Assembly (NCBI GenBank): GCA_965206145.1
Contig: CBDBIK010000005.1
Location: 434,001 to 498,000 of the forward strand
Reading direction: 5' to 3'
Source: CBDBIK01 sp965206145
Lineage (GTDB): Bacteria > Pseudomonadota > Alphaproteobacteria > TMED109
DNA length: 64,000 nucleotides
Shown here: in pieces, positions 35,990 to 44,575 of the stretch
How the letters are laid out: each line of letters begins with the position of its first letter
How positions within the stretch are numbered: the stretch's first letter is position 1
The notes under the pieces: generated by a model
Seen by the model: the letters and a program-made list of their open reading frames with translations, nothing else
What the model was told of the DNA's origin: nothing
Database searches by the model: none
Program-made: the position numbers and the translations under genes

Positions 35990-37135
35990 ATGAGCAAAAG
36001 AAATCTGAAAGTAGTGGAAAACATGGACCAAAAAGATTCCAACGACCGTAACCAAATACTCGATGCAGCACTGAAGGAGATTGAGCGCAACTTCGGCAAG
36101 GGGGCGGTCATGCGCCTTGGTGACGAGCAAATCGTCGAAATCGAAGCGATTCCGACAGGATCAATCGCGCTCGACGTGGCCCTCGGAATCGGAGGCCTGC
36201 CCCGTGGGCGAATCGTAGAAATCTACGGACCTGAAAGTTCTGGGAAAACCACCCTCGCACTGCACGTCATCGCCGAAGCTCAGAAATCAGGAGGAATTTG
36301 TGCGTTCGTCGACGCAGAGCATGCCCTCGATCCCATTTACGCTGCCAAACTCGGCGTAAGCGTAAGCGATCTTGTCCTCTCTCAGCCCGACACTGGCGAG
36401 CAGGCCCTCGAGATCGCTGACAACCTCGTTCGCTCGGGCGTTCTCGACGTACTCGTCATCGACAGCGTCGCCGCTCTCGTTCCGAAAGCCGAACTCGAGG
36501 GCGAAATGGGAGACAGCCATGTCGGCTTGCAGGCCCGACTGATGAGCCAGGCACTCCGCAAGCTCACGGGTTCGATTTCGCGCTCCCGCACCATCGTCAT
36601 CTTTATCAACCAGATCCGCATGAAGATCGGTGTCATGTATGGAAGTCCCGAAACGACCTCGGGCGGCAATGCCCTCAAGTTCTACGCCTCGGTCCGTCTC
36701 GATATTCGTCGAATTGGCCAGATCAAGAGTGGTAACGATGTAATCGGCAATCAGACACGGGTGAAAGTGGTGAAAAACAAACTCGCTCCGCCCTTTAAGT
36801 TTGTCGAGTTTGAAATTATGTACGGCGAAGGTGTTTCAAAATTTGGCGAGATCATCGACCTAGGCGTCAAGCACGAAATCATCGAAAAAGCCGGCTCTTG
36901 GTACTCCCACGATAGCCAGAGAATTGGTCAAGGGAAGGAGAACGCTAAGGATTTCCTGCGCGAAAATCCCGAAATTGCCAAGCGACTCGAGAAAGAAATC
37001 CGCAAGGCCGAAGGCCTCGACGAATCGAATCTACTGGTTGCTAGCGATGCTGACGACGTCAATGAGGGAACCGAAACCGAGAAGGTGACGGTCAAGCCTC
37101 CCGAAGAAGAAACACCTCGGAAGGCATCCACCTAG
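35990..37135 (+). CDS. recA: Recombinase RecA
   Basis: 381 residues. The P-loop GPESSGKTTLALH is near residue 80, the L1/L2 DNA-binding loops follow (EGEMGDSHVGLQARLMSQALRKL; NQIRMKIGVMYGSPETTSGG), and the C-terminus is acidic with a Glu-rich tail. It forms filaments on single-stranded DNA for strand exchange and LexA cleavage. A GGAAGGAG site lies before the ATG, and the promoter holds an exact LexA box. A clear intrinsic terminator follows the stop. Confidence 0.98.
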   Translation: MSKRNLKVVENMDQKDSNDRNQILDAALKEIERNFGKGAVMRLGDEQIVEIEAIPTGSIALDVALGIGGLPRGRIVEIYGPESSGKTTLALHVIAEAQKSGGICAFVDAEHALDPIYAAKLGVSVSDLVLSQPDTGEQALEIADNLVRSGVLDVLVIDSVAALVPKAELEGEMGDSHVGLQARLMSQALRKLTGSISRSRTIVIFINQIRMKIGVMYGSPETTSGGNALKFYASVRLDIRRIGQIKSGNDVIGNQTRVKVVKNKLAPPFKFVEFEIMYGEGVSKFGEIIDLGVKHEIIEKAGSWYSHDSQRIGQGKENAKDFLRENPEIAKRLEKEIRKAEGLDESNLLVASDADDVNEGTETEKVTVKPPEEETPRKAST

Positions 37136-37150
37136 ACCAAGTGAAATCGG

Positions 37151-37169
37151 GGGAGGCGACTCCCTTTTT
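37151..37169 (+). terminator. Intrinsic terminator after recA
   Basis: GGGAG, a four-base GCGA loop, CTCCC and then five T residues form a canonical Rho-independent terminator 16 bases beyond the recA stop. The GCGA (GNRA) loop adds stability. bioY, on the other strand, ends just beyond it. Confidence 0.85.
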
Positions 37170-37185
37170 CTTCGTGCAGAGCGTT

Positions 37186-37812
37186 TTACCGGCGCACGAT
37201 TTTCCACGCGAGGGGCATTGCCGCAGCAGCAAGCAGCAGCTTGACCGCATCGCCAATCAGGAAGGGGACAATCCCCGCCATAAGAACCGCAACCAACAAG
37301 TTTCCATGCGTTGTAATTGCTTCAGCAGCCCAGGCTGCGTCCACCGTTGCCATGATCCAACCGAGCCAAATCAGTCCTGGCACGTAGAGCGCAACGTTGC
37401 CTAACAGCATTGCAAATGCAGTCCGTCCGAAGGAACGGTCCCATCCCTGCTCGGCCAACCACCCAACAAGTGCGGCAGCCGGGACGTAGCCAATGATGTA
37501 ACCAAACGAAGGAGCAGTCAGTATCGCCATCCCGCCCGCTCCACCTGCGAACACCGGCAATCCGGCAAGACCCTCGAGCATGTAGGCGGCCATTGCCGCA
37601 GCTCCCAGACGCGAACCAAGCGCCATTCCCACGATGAGCACCCCGAACGTCTGACCGGTGATCGGGACGGGCCAGAGGGGAATCGTAATCCGAGCTGACA
37701 ATGCCACAAGGAAACTTCCAGCCAGCACGAGGAGTACGGAGCGCAAGGCCCGCGGGATCGCGGGGGTAGGGAAAAGGGTGGACGCAAGGGTGGGAGCAAC
37801 GGCTCGGAACAT
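37186..37812 (-). CDS. bioY: Biotin transporter substrate-binding component BioY
   Basis: 208 residues, highly hydrophobic, about six membrane segments. The family-typical ARITIPLWPVPITGQTFGVLIVGMALGSRLGA and GPxxGYIIGY-like APSFGYIIGYVPAAALVGWLAE regions are present. BioY is the S-component of ECF biotin importers; the bioM/bioN energy-coupling genes are not nearby, so it may act alone or with a shared module. The ATG before FRAVAPTLA is chosen; further upstream the frame is not conserved. Confidence 0.93.
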   Translation of the reverse strand: MFRAVAPTLASTLFPTPAIPRALRSVLLVLAGSFLVALSARITIPLWPVPITGQTFGVLIVGMALGSRLGAAAMAAYMLEGLAGLPVFAGGAGGMAILTAPSFGYIIGYVPAAALVGWLAEQGWDRSFGRTAFAMLLGNVALYVPGLIWLGWIMATVDAAWAAEAITTHGNLLVAVLMAGIVPFLIGDAVKLLLAAAAMPLAWKIVRR

Positions 37813-37841
37813 GGGAAAGTCTCCGAAGGACAGGAATCGCC

Positions 37842-37872
37842 ATTGTAGCCCCGATCCTTTTCTTGAAAACAA
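37842..37872 (-). promoter_or_regulatory. Possible bioY promoter
   Basis: On the minus strand a TACAAT -10-like hexamer (37847-37842) lies 30 bases before the bioY start. Either TTGTTT or the overlapping TTTTCA could serve as -35, with spacers of 19 or 16 bases. I see no BioR-type palindrome (TTATMKATAA) or riboswitch in this 114-base divergent region. The match is modest. Confidence 0.3.
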
Positions 37873-37926
37873 CACACTTCCGGAAACTTTATGCTCCTTT
37901 CGTCTCAATTCCCCCGGGAGACAGAT

Positions 37927-38772
37927 ATGACCCAAAAGAGGAAAAGTCCTCCAATGGAAATCGAGCCCCTTAGTGGAGCGATTGGCGCGGAGATCCGTGG
38001 CGTCGATCTTTCCGAACCGCTTTCAGACGAATCCGTAGCAGCTATTCGGAGGGCCTGGCTCAAATATCTAGTAATCTTTCTACGCAACCAGGAGCTCGCA
38101 CCGGAGAATCTCGTCGCGTTTGCAAACCATCTCGGAATTCCGATGGAGTACCCGATGGTGCGGAGCATTCCCGGACACCCGTTCGTCATCGAGGTGATCA
38201 AGGAAAAAGACGAGACTGTGAATTTTGGCGGCCTTTGGCACACCGATACCGCCTACCTTGAGAGACCTCCGATGGGCACTTTGCTGTACGCATTGGAGGT
38301 GCCGCCCACGGGCGGGGACACACTGTTCGCGAATGGTTACCTCGCCTTTGAGGCTCTGTCAGAAGCCATGCAGAACATGCTCAGAAAACTTCGTGCCGTC
38401 CATCGTTCAGACGGAATGGTCGTTTCGGCATCACGAGCACCCCGGCAGAAAGAAGACGGCCCACCCAAGGAAGCCTTCGAAGCCGTACATCCCGTTGTCC
38501 GCACCCATCCCGAAACCGGACGTAAGGCACTTTTCGTGAATGGAGCCCATACCTGCCGATTCGAGGGCATGTCCGAAGAGGAAAGCCGCCCTCTTCTCGA
38601 ATGGTTGTTCGGGCTCCAAGTGAGACCTGAATTCACCTGCCGGTTCCGGTGGAAAGCAGGATCACTTGCCCTGTGGGACAACCGGGTCGCACTCCACAAC
38701 CCCGTCAACGACTATCACGGCCATAGGCGCCGGATGCAGCGAGTCCAGATTGAGGGCGATCGTCCTGTCTAG
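37927..38772 (+). CDS. TauD/TfdA-family dioxygenase (third in window)
   Basis: 281 residues with the iron-binding HTD in GGLWHTDTAYLERPP and the distal His in LWDNRVALHNPVNDYHG; the 2-oxoglutarate Arg lies in the HRRRMQRVQI end. The N-terminal PLSGAIGAEIRGVDLSEPLSD is family-typical. The start is the ATG after a GGGAG site; an in-frame upstream ATG would add 12 residues. It lies with an SDR on the same strand. The substrate is unknown. Confidence 0.88.
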   Translation: MTQKRKSPPMEIEPLSGAIGAEIRGVDLSEPLSDESVAAIRRAWLKYLVIFLRNQELAPENLVAFANHLGIPMEYPMVRSIPGHPFVIEVIKEKDETVNFGGLWHTDTAYLERPPMGTLLYALEVPPTGGDTLFANGYLAFEALSEAMQNMLRKLRAVHRSDGMVVSASRAPRQKEDGPPKEAFEAVHPVVRTHPETGRKALFVNGAHTCRFEGMSEEESRPLLEWLFGLQVRPEFTCRFRWKAGSLALWDNRVALHNPVNDYHGHRRRMQRVQIEGDRPV

Positions 38773-38811
38773 TTCTCCCGATATGCTCCTCAAAAAAGGA
38801 AAGAAATTCTC

Positions 38812-39606
38812 ATGAACCTAGATCTTTCAGGGCGCACGGCTTTGGTCACCGGATCCTCGCGTGGAATTGGATACGCGACCGCCCTCGGCCTTGCGGGCAT
38901 GGGCGCTCGCATCGTACTGCATGGGCGAACTAGGGAATCTGCGGAAAAGGGGCTCGAGAGAATCCGTTCCGAAAACCCAAAGACCGAAATCAAATCCGTT
39001 GCCGGTGATCTCGCGACCGCAGAAGGAACAAGAGCCGTAACGGAGGTTCTTTCCGATGTCGACATTCTCGTGAACAACATGGGCATCTACGACATGCGTC
39101 CCTTCGAGGAAATTGACGATGCGACATGGGAGCATTACTTCCAGGCCAACGTGATGAGCGGAGTTCGTCTCTCACGCCACTACCTGCCTCGAATGAAGGA
39201 AAAAGGTTGGGGACGGATCGTCTTCATTTCAAGCGAATCCGGAGTCTTCATTCCACCTGAAATGATTCACTACGGTTTCACGAAGGCCGCGCAACTCGCC
39301 ATCGCCCGGGGGCTTGCGGAAACGACCCCGGGAACCAACGTCACCGTGAATTCCGTTCTCCCGGGGCCCACGATGGTGGAGACGCAGGGGGAACGCCTCG
39401 CTAAGCGTTCTTCCGACGAAAATCGTTCCTTGGAAGACGTGAAAGCCGATACCTTCAACATCCGGCGAAAATCTTCCCTTCTCAAACGCTACGCAACCGT
39501 GAACGAAGTTGCCAACCTCATCTGTTACGTCTGCAGTCCCGCATCGAGCGCAACAAACGGCGCTTCGCTTCGTGTCGACGGCGGAATCGTCCGTACCTAC
39601 ATCTGA
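38812..39606 (+). CDS. Short-chain dehydrogenase/reductase
   Basis: 264 residues. The cofactor motif TGSSRGIG is near residue 14-21, NNMG-type NNMGIY is near residue 87, and the catalytic Ser-Tyr-Lys set appears as FISSES...HYGFTKAAQ. The C-terminus has SSATNGASLRVDGGIVRTYI, typical of the classical SDR end. It would oxidise or reduce an alcohol/ketone with NAD(P). The purine-rich AGGAAAGAAA precedes the ATG. Substrate unknown; the neighbouring dioxygenase hints at a shared pathway. Confidence 0.9.
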   Translation: MNLDLSGRTALVTGSSRGIGYATALGLAGMGARIVLHGRTRESAEKGLERIRSENPKTEIKSVAGDLATAEGTRAVTEVLSDVDILVNNMGIYDMRPFEEIDDATWEHYFQANVMSGVRLSRHYLPRMKEKGWGRIVFISSESGVFIPPEMIHYGFTKAAQLAIARGLAETTPGTNVTVNSVLPGPTMVETQGERLAKRSSDENRSLEDVKADTFNIRRKSSLLKRYATVNEVANLICYVCSPASSATNGASLRVDGGIVRTYI

Positions 39607-39620
39607 GAAAATTCGAATCG

Positions 39621-40697
39621 ATGACCGAAACAGGAATCATCATTGCCCTTGTCTCTGCTCTCCTCGCAGTCGTCATTGGCCTTTTTATTGGACGCGCAGC
39701 GCGTGGAAACGGACGCCAGTTTTCAGAGCTACGGGAGGCGGTTTTCAGGACCGAGGGAAAACTCCAACAATTCTCGCAAGGCCAAGAAACGCGGTGGAAT
39801 ACGTTTGATGAATCCGTGAGCCGCCAAACTTCGGAAGCCAACAAAACCATAAATTCACTGCAGGAGAAAATCGGCAAGATCCTCGAAGCTCATCGGAATT
39901 TGGAGAAGCTCGATTCGCGCGTCGTTGACCTGCAGAACCTCCTCTCCAACAAACAGTCCGCGGGCGCTTTCGGCGAGGTACAGCTCGAAAATCTTGTCCG
40001 CCAAACCCTTCCCCCCCACGCTTACACTTTCCAGAAGACCCTTTCCAACGGAAAGAGGGTGGACTGCTTGATCGACATCCCTCACCCACCTGGACCTATC
40101 TCCATCGATTCGAAATTTCCCGTCTCGTCCTATCGGAAGTATCTCGCCGCCAAAACTGATGCAGAATTATTAGAGGCGAGTAAGGGTTTGGAAAAGGCGA
40201 CGAAAGGACATGTCCGTGACATCGCTGAACGTTACATTATTCCTGAGCAGACCTGCGACTGGGCAGTGATGTTCCTTCCCTCAGAGAATATTTTTGCGGA
40301 ACTCCACGCGAAATTTCCGAACACCGTCGAGCGAGCACTAGATCTCAAGGTTGCAATCGCCTCTCCCTCCACTCTCATGGCGCTTCTCAACACCGTGCAA
40401 GGAATTCTCCGGGACGCCAAATTCCGCGACAGCGCTGATCTCATTCAACAAGAACTCGGCACACTCCTCCGGGATATCGAGCGTCTCTCGAAGAGAACCG
40501 AGAACCTCAAGGGCCACTTCGAAAAAGCCCAGAAGGACATTAATGAAATCGGTACGTCCGCGGACAAAATCACTCGCCGAGCAGACCGTATCCGCGAAGT
40601 GGACCTAGGCGATGAATCAGACGATCAAAGGCACATATCCGAGCAGGAAGGAGCGGGACTTGAAAACGGAGCAAGTTACGACGAATCCTCCCCGTAA
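39621..40697 (+). CDS. rmuC: DNA recombination protein RmuC
   Basis: 358 residues. One membrane segment lies at about 6-25, then a coiled-coil region to about 115, then the RmuC domain with GAFGEVQLENLVRQTLPP, VDCLIDIPHPP...DSKFPVSSY and WAVMFLPSENIF. The C-terminus is charged and probably disordered. RmuC proteins limit recombination at inverted repeats and resemble restriction-endonuclease folds. It borders the AT-rich region proposed here as the origin. Confidence 0.92.
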   Translation: MTETGIIIALVSALLAVVIGLFIGRAARGNGRQFSELREAVFRTEGKLQQFSQGQETRWNTFDESVSRQTSEANKTINSLQEKIGKILEAHRNLEKLDSRVVDLQNLLSNKQSAGAFGEVQLENLVRQTLPPHAYTFQKTLSNGKRVDCLIDIPHPPGPISIDSKFPVSSYRKYLAAKTDAELLEASKGLEKATKGHVRDIAERYIIPEQTCDWAVMFLPSENIFAELHAKFPNTVERALDLKVAIASPSTLMALLNTVQGILRDAKFRDSADLIQQELGTLLRDIERLSKRTENLKGHFEKAQKDINEIGTSADKITRRADRIREVDLGDESDDQRHISEQEGAGLENGASYDESSP

Positions 40698-41044
40698 TAG
40701 CTATAAGAAAATTAAGAGAATTTAATTAATTTAGTTGTTGTTATTAGAAACCCGATTCTTGGGATGCAAATATATCCACATGTTATGGGGAAAATCCCTG
40801 TTTGCGAGAGGTCCGATATCAGGTAGAAAAGTATCTGGAAAACAAAAATTCAATCTTTCTTTATCTGTATTCTGGTGGGGACAGAATAATGGGGATTGCA
40901 TGGAAAACATTTCCTTGGCTGCTTTTTCCCAACTCTCCTTTCTTGGTAGCACGGCGTGGAAGAAGTGGGGGATGAATCCTTCCTTCACGGAGGACTTTCA
41001 CTTCTGCAACGCGCTGGTAACACTTTCTCCATCGTGAGGACACC
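40698..41044. other. Candidate chromosomal replication origin (oriC)
   Basis: No gene is recognisable here. The first 50 bases are very AT-rich, as in a DNA-unwinding element. A DnaA-box-like ATATCCACA (8 of 9 to TTATCCACA) is at 40772-40780, and TGGGGA, the complement of the weak DnaA motif TCCCCA known from Caulobacter, occurs at 40786-40791, 40876-40881 and 40890-40895. The ppsR-aroE-coaE-dnaQ block follows directly, which, as I recall it, is the origin-proximal order in Caulobacter and Rickettsia. Only one good consensus box is present, so this is a candidate. Confidence 0.5.
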
Positions 41045-41899
41045 GTGTCTGCAGAAGTTTCCAACACATCTGTCCACATCCATCTCGTTTCCGATTCAAC
41101 TGGTGAGACGGTGAACACGGTGGCGCGCGCTGCCTTCACCTACTTCAAGGATGTCAAGCCTGTCGAGCACAGCGCAGTCCTGGTGAGGACGTCGTCACAC
41201 GTTCACGGAGTGCTCAAGAGAATCCGCAAGAATCCGGGGATTGTCCTCTACACAATCATGGATGAAATTCTCCGTGCGACGTTTGAGAAGGAATGCATGA
41301 GAATGAAGATTCGCGCCATCCCGATCCTCGACCCAGTCGTGGAATCCCTTTCCGAGGTCATGGGCAGGAAGCCAGTTTCTGGCCGTCCCGGTCTTCAGCA
41401 CGGCCTCGACAAGCAGTACTTTGAACGCATTGGAGCGATGGAGTTCACACTCACTCACGACGACGGGCAGCAGGCGGACACCGCAGGTTCCGCCGATGTG
41501 GTGCTCCTCGGGGTTTCGCGCACATCGAAGACACCCACGTCCATGTACCTGGCCAATCGCGGAATCCGGGTAGCAAACGTTCCCCTGGTTCCCGGGATCG
41601 ACCCTCCACCATGGTTGTTCGAGGAGAAGAGTTCGGCGCTCGTGGTCGGCCTTACCACCACACCCGATCGCCTGATCCAGCTGCGCCGGAGCCGGATCGC
41701 CTCCATTGGTGAGAACGAAACAACCATCTACATCGATCGCCGCGAGGTACGCGACGAGGTCCTCGAGGCCAACAAACTGTTCGAGAAGATGGACTGGCCA
41801 GTTCTGGACGTGTCGAGAATGTCCATTGAGGAGACAGCGGCTTCCATTCTCGACCTTCTTCGCCGACACGCAGAAAGCAAGATGAAGAGAAAGCCGTGA
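41045..41899 (+). CDS. ppsR: Pyruvate,phosphate dikinase / PEP synthase regulatory protein (DUF299)
   Basis: 284 residues with the family N-terminus VHIHLVSDSTGETVNTVARAA and the P-loop GVSRTSKTPTSMYLANRG near residue 157. Members are bifunctional kinase/phosphorylases that inactivate or reactivate the dikinase by threonine phosphorylation. The GTG start lies at the edge of the candidate origin. Its stop overlaps aroE as GTGA, starting a coupled ppsR-aroE-coaE-dnaQ run. Confidence 0.93.
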   Translation: MSAEVSNTSVHIHLVSDSTGETVNTVARAAFTYFKDVKPVEHSAVLVRTSSHVHGVLKRIRKNPGIVLYTIMDEILRATFEKECMRMKIRAIPILDPVVESLSEVMGRKPVSGRPGLQHGLDKQYFERIGAMEFTLTHDDGQQADTAGSADVVLLGVSRTSKTPTSMYLANRGIRVANVPLVPGIDPPPWLFEEKSSALVVGLTTTPDRLIQLRRSRIASIGENETTIYIDRREVRDEVLEANKLFEKMDWPVLDVSRMSIEETAASILDLLRRHAESKMKRKP

Positions 41900-42747
41900 A
41901 CGATGCCGTCTCACAGAATGTGCGTGTCGCCGGGATCATGGGTTGGCCCGTCCATCATTCTCTTTCTCCCAGGATCCACGGTCACTGGATCCGTCGACAC
42001 GGAATTGACGGTTTCTATGTCCCACTCCCGGTCGCCCCGGCAGGGCTTAGAACGGCACTCCAGGCACTGCCCGCGCTGGGCTTCGTTGGATGCAACATCA
42101 CGATCCCGCACAAGATCGGAGTCATGGAATGGCTTGACGAAATCTCTGAGACTGCCCGTACCGTGGGAGCAGTGAACACTGTGTTCGTTCGTGACGGCCG
42201 CCTACTGGGAGAAAATACCGACGCGGCCGGGTTTCTTGACGGGCTTGAGAGCGTAGTCCCTGACTGGGCATCACGTCCCGGCACGGCGGTGGTAATCGGG
42301 GCTGGAGGTGCCGCACGCGCCGTGGTCGCCGCAATCTGTTCGGCCTCGTCACGGGAAATCGTTGTCGTGAACCGGACGAGGAAAAGAACGGAAGAACTCT
42401 GTTTGCGCTTTCCACCGGCGCGTGCTGCGGATTTCGAAGAACTGCCTCAATTCCTGGCGGAAACTTCTCTCCTCGTGAATGCCAGTAGCCTCGGAATGGA
42501 AGGTTTTCCACCCCTCGACATCGACCTCACCCCCCTTGCCTCACACGCTGTGGTCGCCGACATTGTCTACGTTCCTATCGAGACGTCCCTTCTGCATGCT
42601 GCGCGTCAACAGGAACTGCCTGCGGTCGACGGGCTTGCCATGCTACTGGGCCAGGCGGTGTCGGGATTCGAAGGTTGGTTCGGCGTGCGTCCCAAAGTGG
42701 ATGAAGAGTTGCGGCAATTGATGCGAAAAGCACTCGAGGAACGGTGA
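41896..42747 (+). CDS. aroE: Shikimate 5-dehydrogenase
   Basis: 283 residues. The catalytic Lys is in NITIPHKIGVMEW near residue 70, the substrate-binding NTDAAGF follows, and the NADP site GAGGAARAVV is near residue 135. It reduces 3-dehydroshikimate in aromatic amino-acid synthesis. The GTG start overlaps the ppsR stop and its own stop overlaps the coaE start by four bases each. Confidence 0.95.
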   Translation: MNDAVSQNVRVAGIMGWPVHHSLSPRIHGHWIRRHGIDGFYVPLPVAPAGLRTALQALPALGFVGCNITIPHKIGVMEWLDEISETARTVGAVNTVFVRDGRLLGENTDAAGFLDGLESVVPDWASRPGTAVVIGAGGAARAVVAAICSASSREIVVVNRTRKRTEELCLRFPPARAADFEELPQFLAETSLLVNASSLGMEGFPPLDIDLTPLASHAVVADIVYVPIETSLLHAARQQELPAVDGLAMLLGQAVSGFEGWFGVRPKVDEELRQLMRKALEER

Positions 42748-43355
42748 TTGTCCTGGGCCTGACCGGGTCGATCGCCATGGGGAAGACTCGCACGGGAAAG
42801 AATCTCGAAAGGCTTGGGGTGCCGGTGTTCGATTCGGACATAGTGTCGAGACGGATCACCTCAACAGGCGGGGATGTTGTTGCTGAAGTCAAAGAATCCT
42901 TTCCCGGTGCTGTGCGGAAGGGACAAGTCGACCGCAACCGTCTGGCGCAGTTGGTGTTCGGCGATGCGAACGAACTGAAACGGCTGGAGACGATCATTCA
43001 TCCCCGGGTCGCGGCGGCGCGAAGATCGTGGCTCCGGCGCATGGCCTTGGCTCGCAAACCCGTGGTGGCTCTCGATATTCCGCTGCTGTTCGAGACGGGA
43101 TCGGAGCGGTTTTGCGATCTCGTGATCGTCGTCTCGGCTCCCCGATTTCTCCAGTACCAGCGAGTCCTCCGACGGCCCGGCATGGACGGCCCCCGTTTGG
43201 CAGACGTGCTGGCTCGGCAGATACCCGACTACGAAAAACGTCGTCGGGCGGATGTGGTAGTCAGAACGGGCCTTGGACACCGCTTCAGTCTTCTTGCACT
43301 GAGCAAGGCCTTGAGACAGGTAGGGGTACGCCACGGGAAAAGGAACGAACGATGA
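42744..43355 (+). CDS. coaE: Dephospho-CoA kinase
   Basis: 203 residues with the P-loop GLTGSIAMGKT at the N-terminus, the acceptor motif VFDSDIVSRR, and the KRLETIIHPRV and DIPLLFETG stretches characteristic of CoaE. It makes the last step of coenzyme A synthesis. It starts at GTG overlapping aroE and ends overlapping dnaQ (ATGA). Confidence 0.95.
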   Translation: MIVLGLTGSIAMGKTRTGKNLERLGVPVFDSDIVSRRITSTGGDVVAEVKESFPGAVRKGQVDRNRLAQLVFGDANELKRLETIIHPRVAAARRSWLRRMALARKPVVALDIPLLFETGSERFCDLVIVVSAPRFLQYQRVLRRPGMDGPRLADVLARQIPDYEKRRRADVVVRTGLGHRFSLLALSKALRQVGVRHGKRNER

Positions 43356-44068
43356 CGAGAAAGATTGCGCTGGATACTGAAACGACAGGCCTCAAGCCGA
43401 CGGAAGGGCATCGCCTCGTCGAGATCGGATGCGTCGAACTCCAAGACGACGTGCCCACCGGTAAGACCTGGCACACCTTTCTAGATCCAGAACGGGAAAT
43501 CCCCGAGGAGGCTATCAAAATCCACGGAGTTTCGACGGAGGACGTGAAGGGACAACCCCGATTCGCTGATGTGGTCGATGCCCTCTTTGGTTTTCTGGAA
43601 GATTCCAAGCTTGTCATTCACAACGCTGCTTTCGATATGGGCTTTCTTAACCACGAGCTCCGGCTTGCAAAGAAGCAGCCCTTACCGATGTCCCGCGCAA
43701 TCGACACGCTTACTCTCGCTCGCAGGCAACGCCCCAATACCCCGGCAAGCCTCGATGCCTTGTGCCGGGCCTTCGGGATTGATCTTTCCACGCGCAGTGA
43801 TCGCCATGGGGCCCTGATTGATGCTCATTTGCTCGCGCAGGTGTATCTCGAGTTGAAAGGGGGCCGTCAGCAGAGGCTCTCTCTCGCAAAGGACGCGCAA
43901 ACGGCGGGTGGGGCAGGGTCTGACGGCCAGACAAAAGCAAGGGAAATGCGGCCTGCGAGGGAGCATAGTCCTTCACCTGAGGAGGCGGTGGCACACGAGG
44001 CGATGCTCACTCGGCTGGAAAATCCCGTCTGGCGACGGAAAAAGAAGGGAGATTCTACACCGAGGTAA
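43352..44068 (+). CDS. dnaQ: DNA polymerase III subunit epsilon (3'-5' proofreading exonuclease)
   Basis: 238 residues. The DEDDh exonuclease motifs are complete: Exo I LDTETTGL, Exo II HNAAFDMGFL and Exo III HGALIDAHLLAQVY. A low-complexity linker follows the catalytic domain and leads to a short C-terminus that would contact the alpha subunit. The frame extends upstream within coaE, but the ATGA overlap and family N-terminus fix the start. It ends the coupled block. Confidence 0.95.
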   Translation: MTRKIALDTETTGLKPTEGHRLVEIGCVELQDDVPTGKTWHTFLDPEREIPEEAIKIHGVSTEDVKGQPRFADVVDALFGFLEDSKLVIHNAAFDMGFLNHELRLAKKQPLPMSRAIDTLTLARRQRPNTPASLDALCRAFGIDLSTRSDRHGALIDAHLLAQVYLELKGGRQQRLSLAKDAQTAGGAGSDGQTKAREMRPAREHSPSPEEAVAHEAMLTRLENPVWRRKKKGDSTPR

Positions 44069-44575
44069 CCTAGGCAATTAAAATTCATGAAATCGCTTGA
44101 TATACAAGCCTGAATCAAAAATATTCCCTCTTTGTTTAGAAAGAGCGTTGCAATGCCTTCTTCGCAAACGAAAACGCTTCGTCAGGTAATCTACCGGCTT
44201 CTATCGGGCGGGGAGGTGAGCGTCTGAGGAGATTCTTCTCCGGCGAAATCAGTCATCCCCGTTTCAAGGCAGGAAGAGGAAATGATTCCATCACCATTTC
44301 TTATGGCGTGAAAATCAGAGAGGGTTATCTCATGATTCTCAAAACCGTCCGGACGAAACTCCAGAGGCGAGGAAGGAACGGCGTCAGCCGATCCTGTGAA
44401 TCGTGAACACGATATATAGGTGCCCGCATGATGTGAGCATGGTGTGAGCACTTACAAATATATAAATCTCAAAAAGGGTGCCCCTCCTTGCCGGTGAGCC
44501 ATTAATTAGACCCACGCCCGGCGAAGCCCTAGAATCATTCGTTGGTAAAGGGAGAAGTGCCGAAGTCCGGCCTCT
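44069..44575. other. Long intergenic region between dnaQ and timA
   Basis: Some 500 bases with no recognisable gene, AT-richer than the flanks. It contains a perfect 14-base inverted repeat ATCGTGAACACGAT at 44400-44413, followed by TATATA, and a direct repeat TGTGAGCA at 44432-44439 and 44443-44450. Relatives often carry secB and fxsA here; no frame resembles either. It may contain the promoter and operators for timA-mltA. Confidence 0.5.

Noticed and set aside
40731..41139. Short frames in the candidate origin region
   Set aside because: They are about 90 codons or fewer, lack conserved features and ribosome-binding sites, and lie across the AT-rich DnaA-motif area.
44191..44451. Minus-strand frame of 86 codons in the dnaQ-timA gap as secB or fxsA
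   Set aside because: The translated sequence has neither SecB features nor membrane segments expected of FxsA and no ribosome-binding site.
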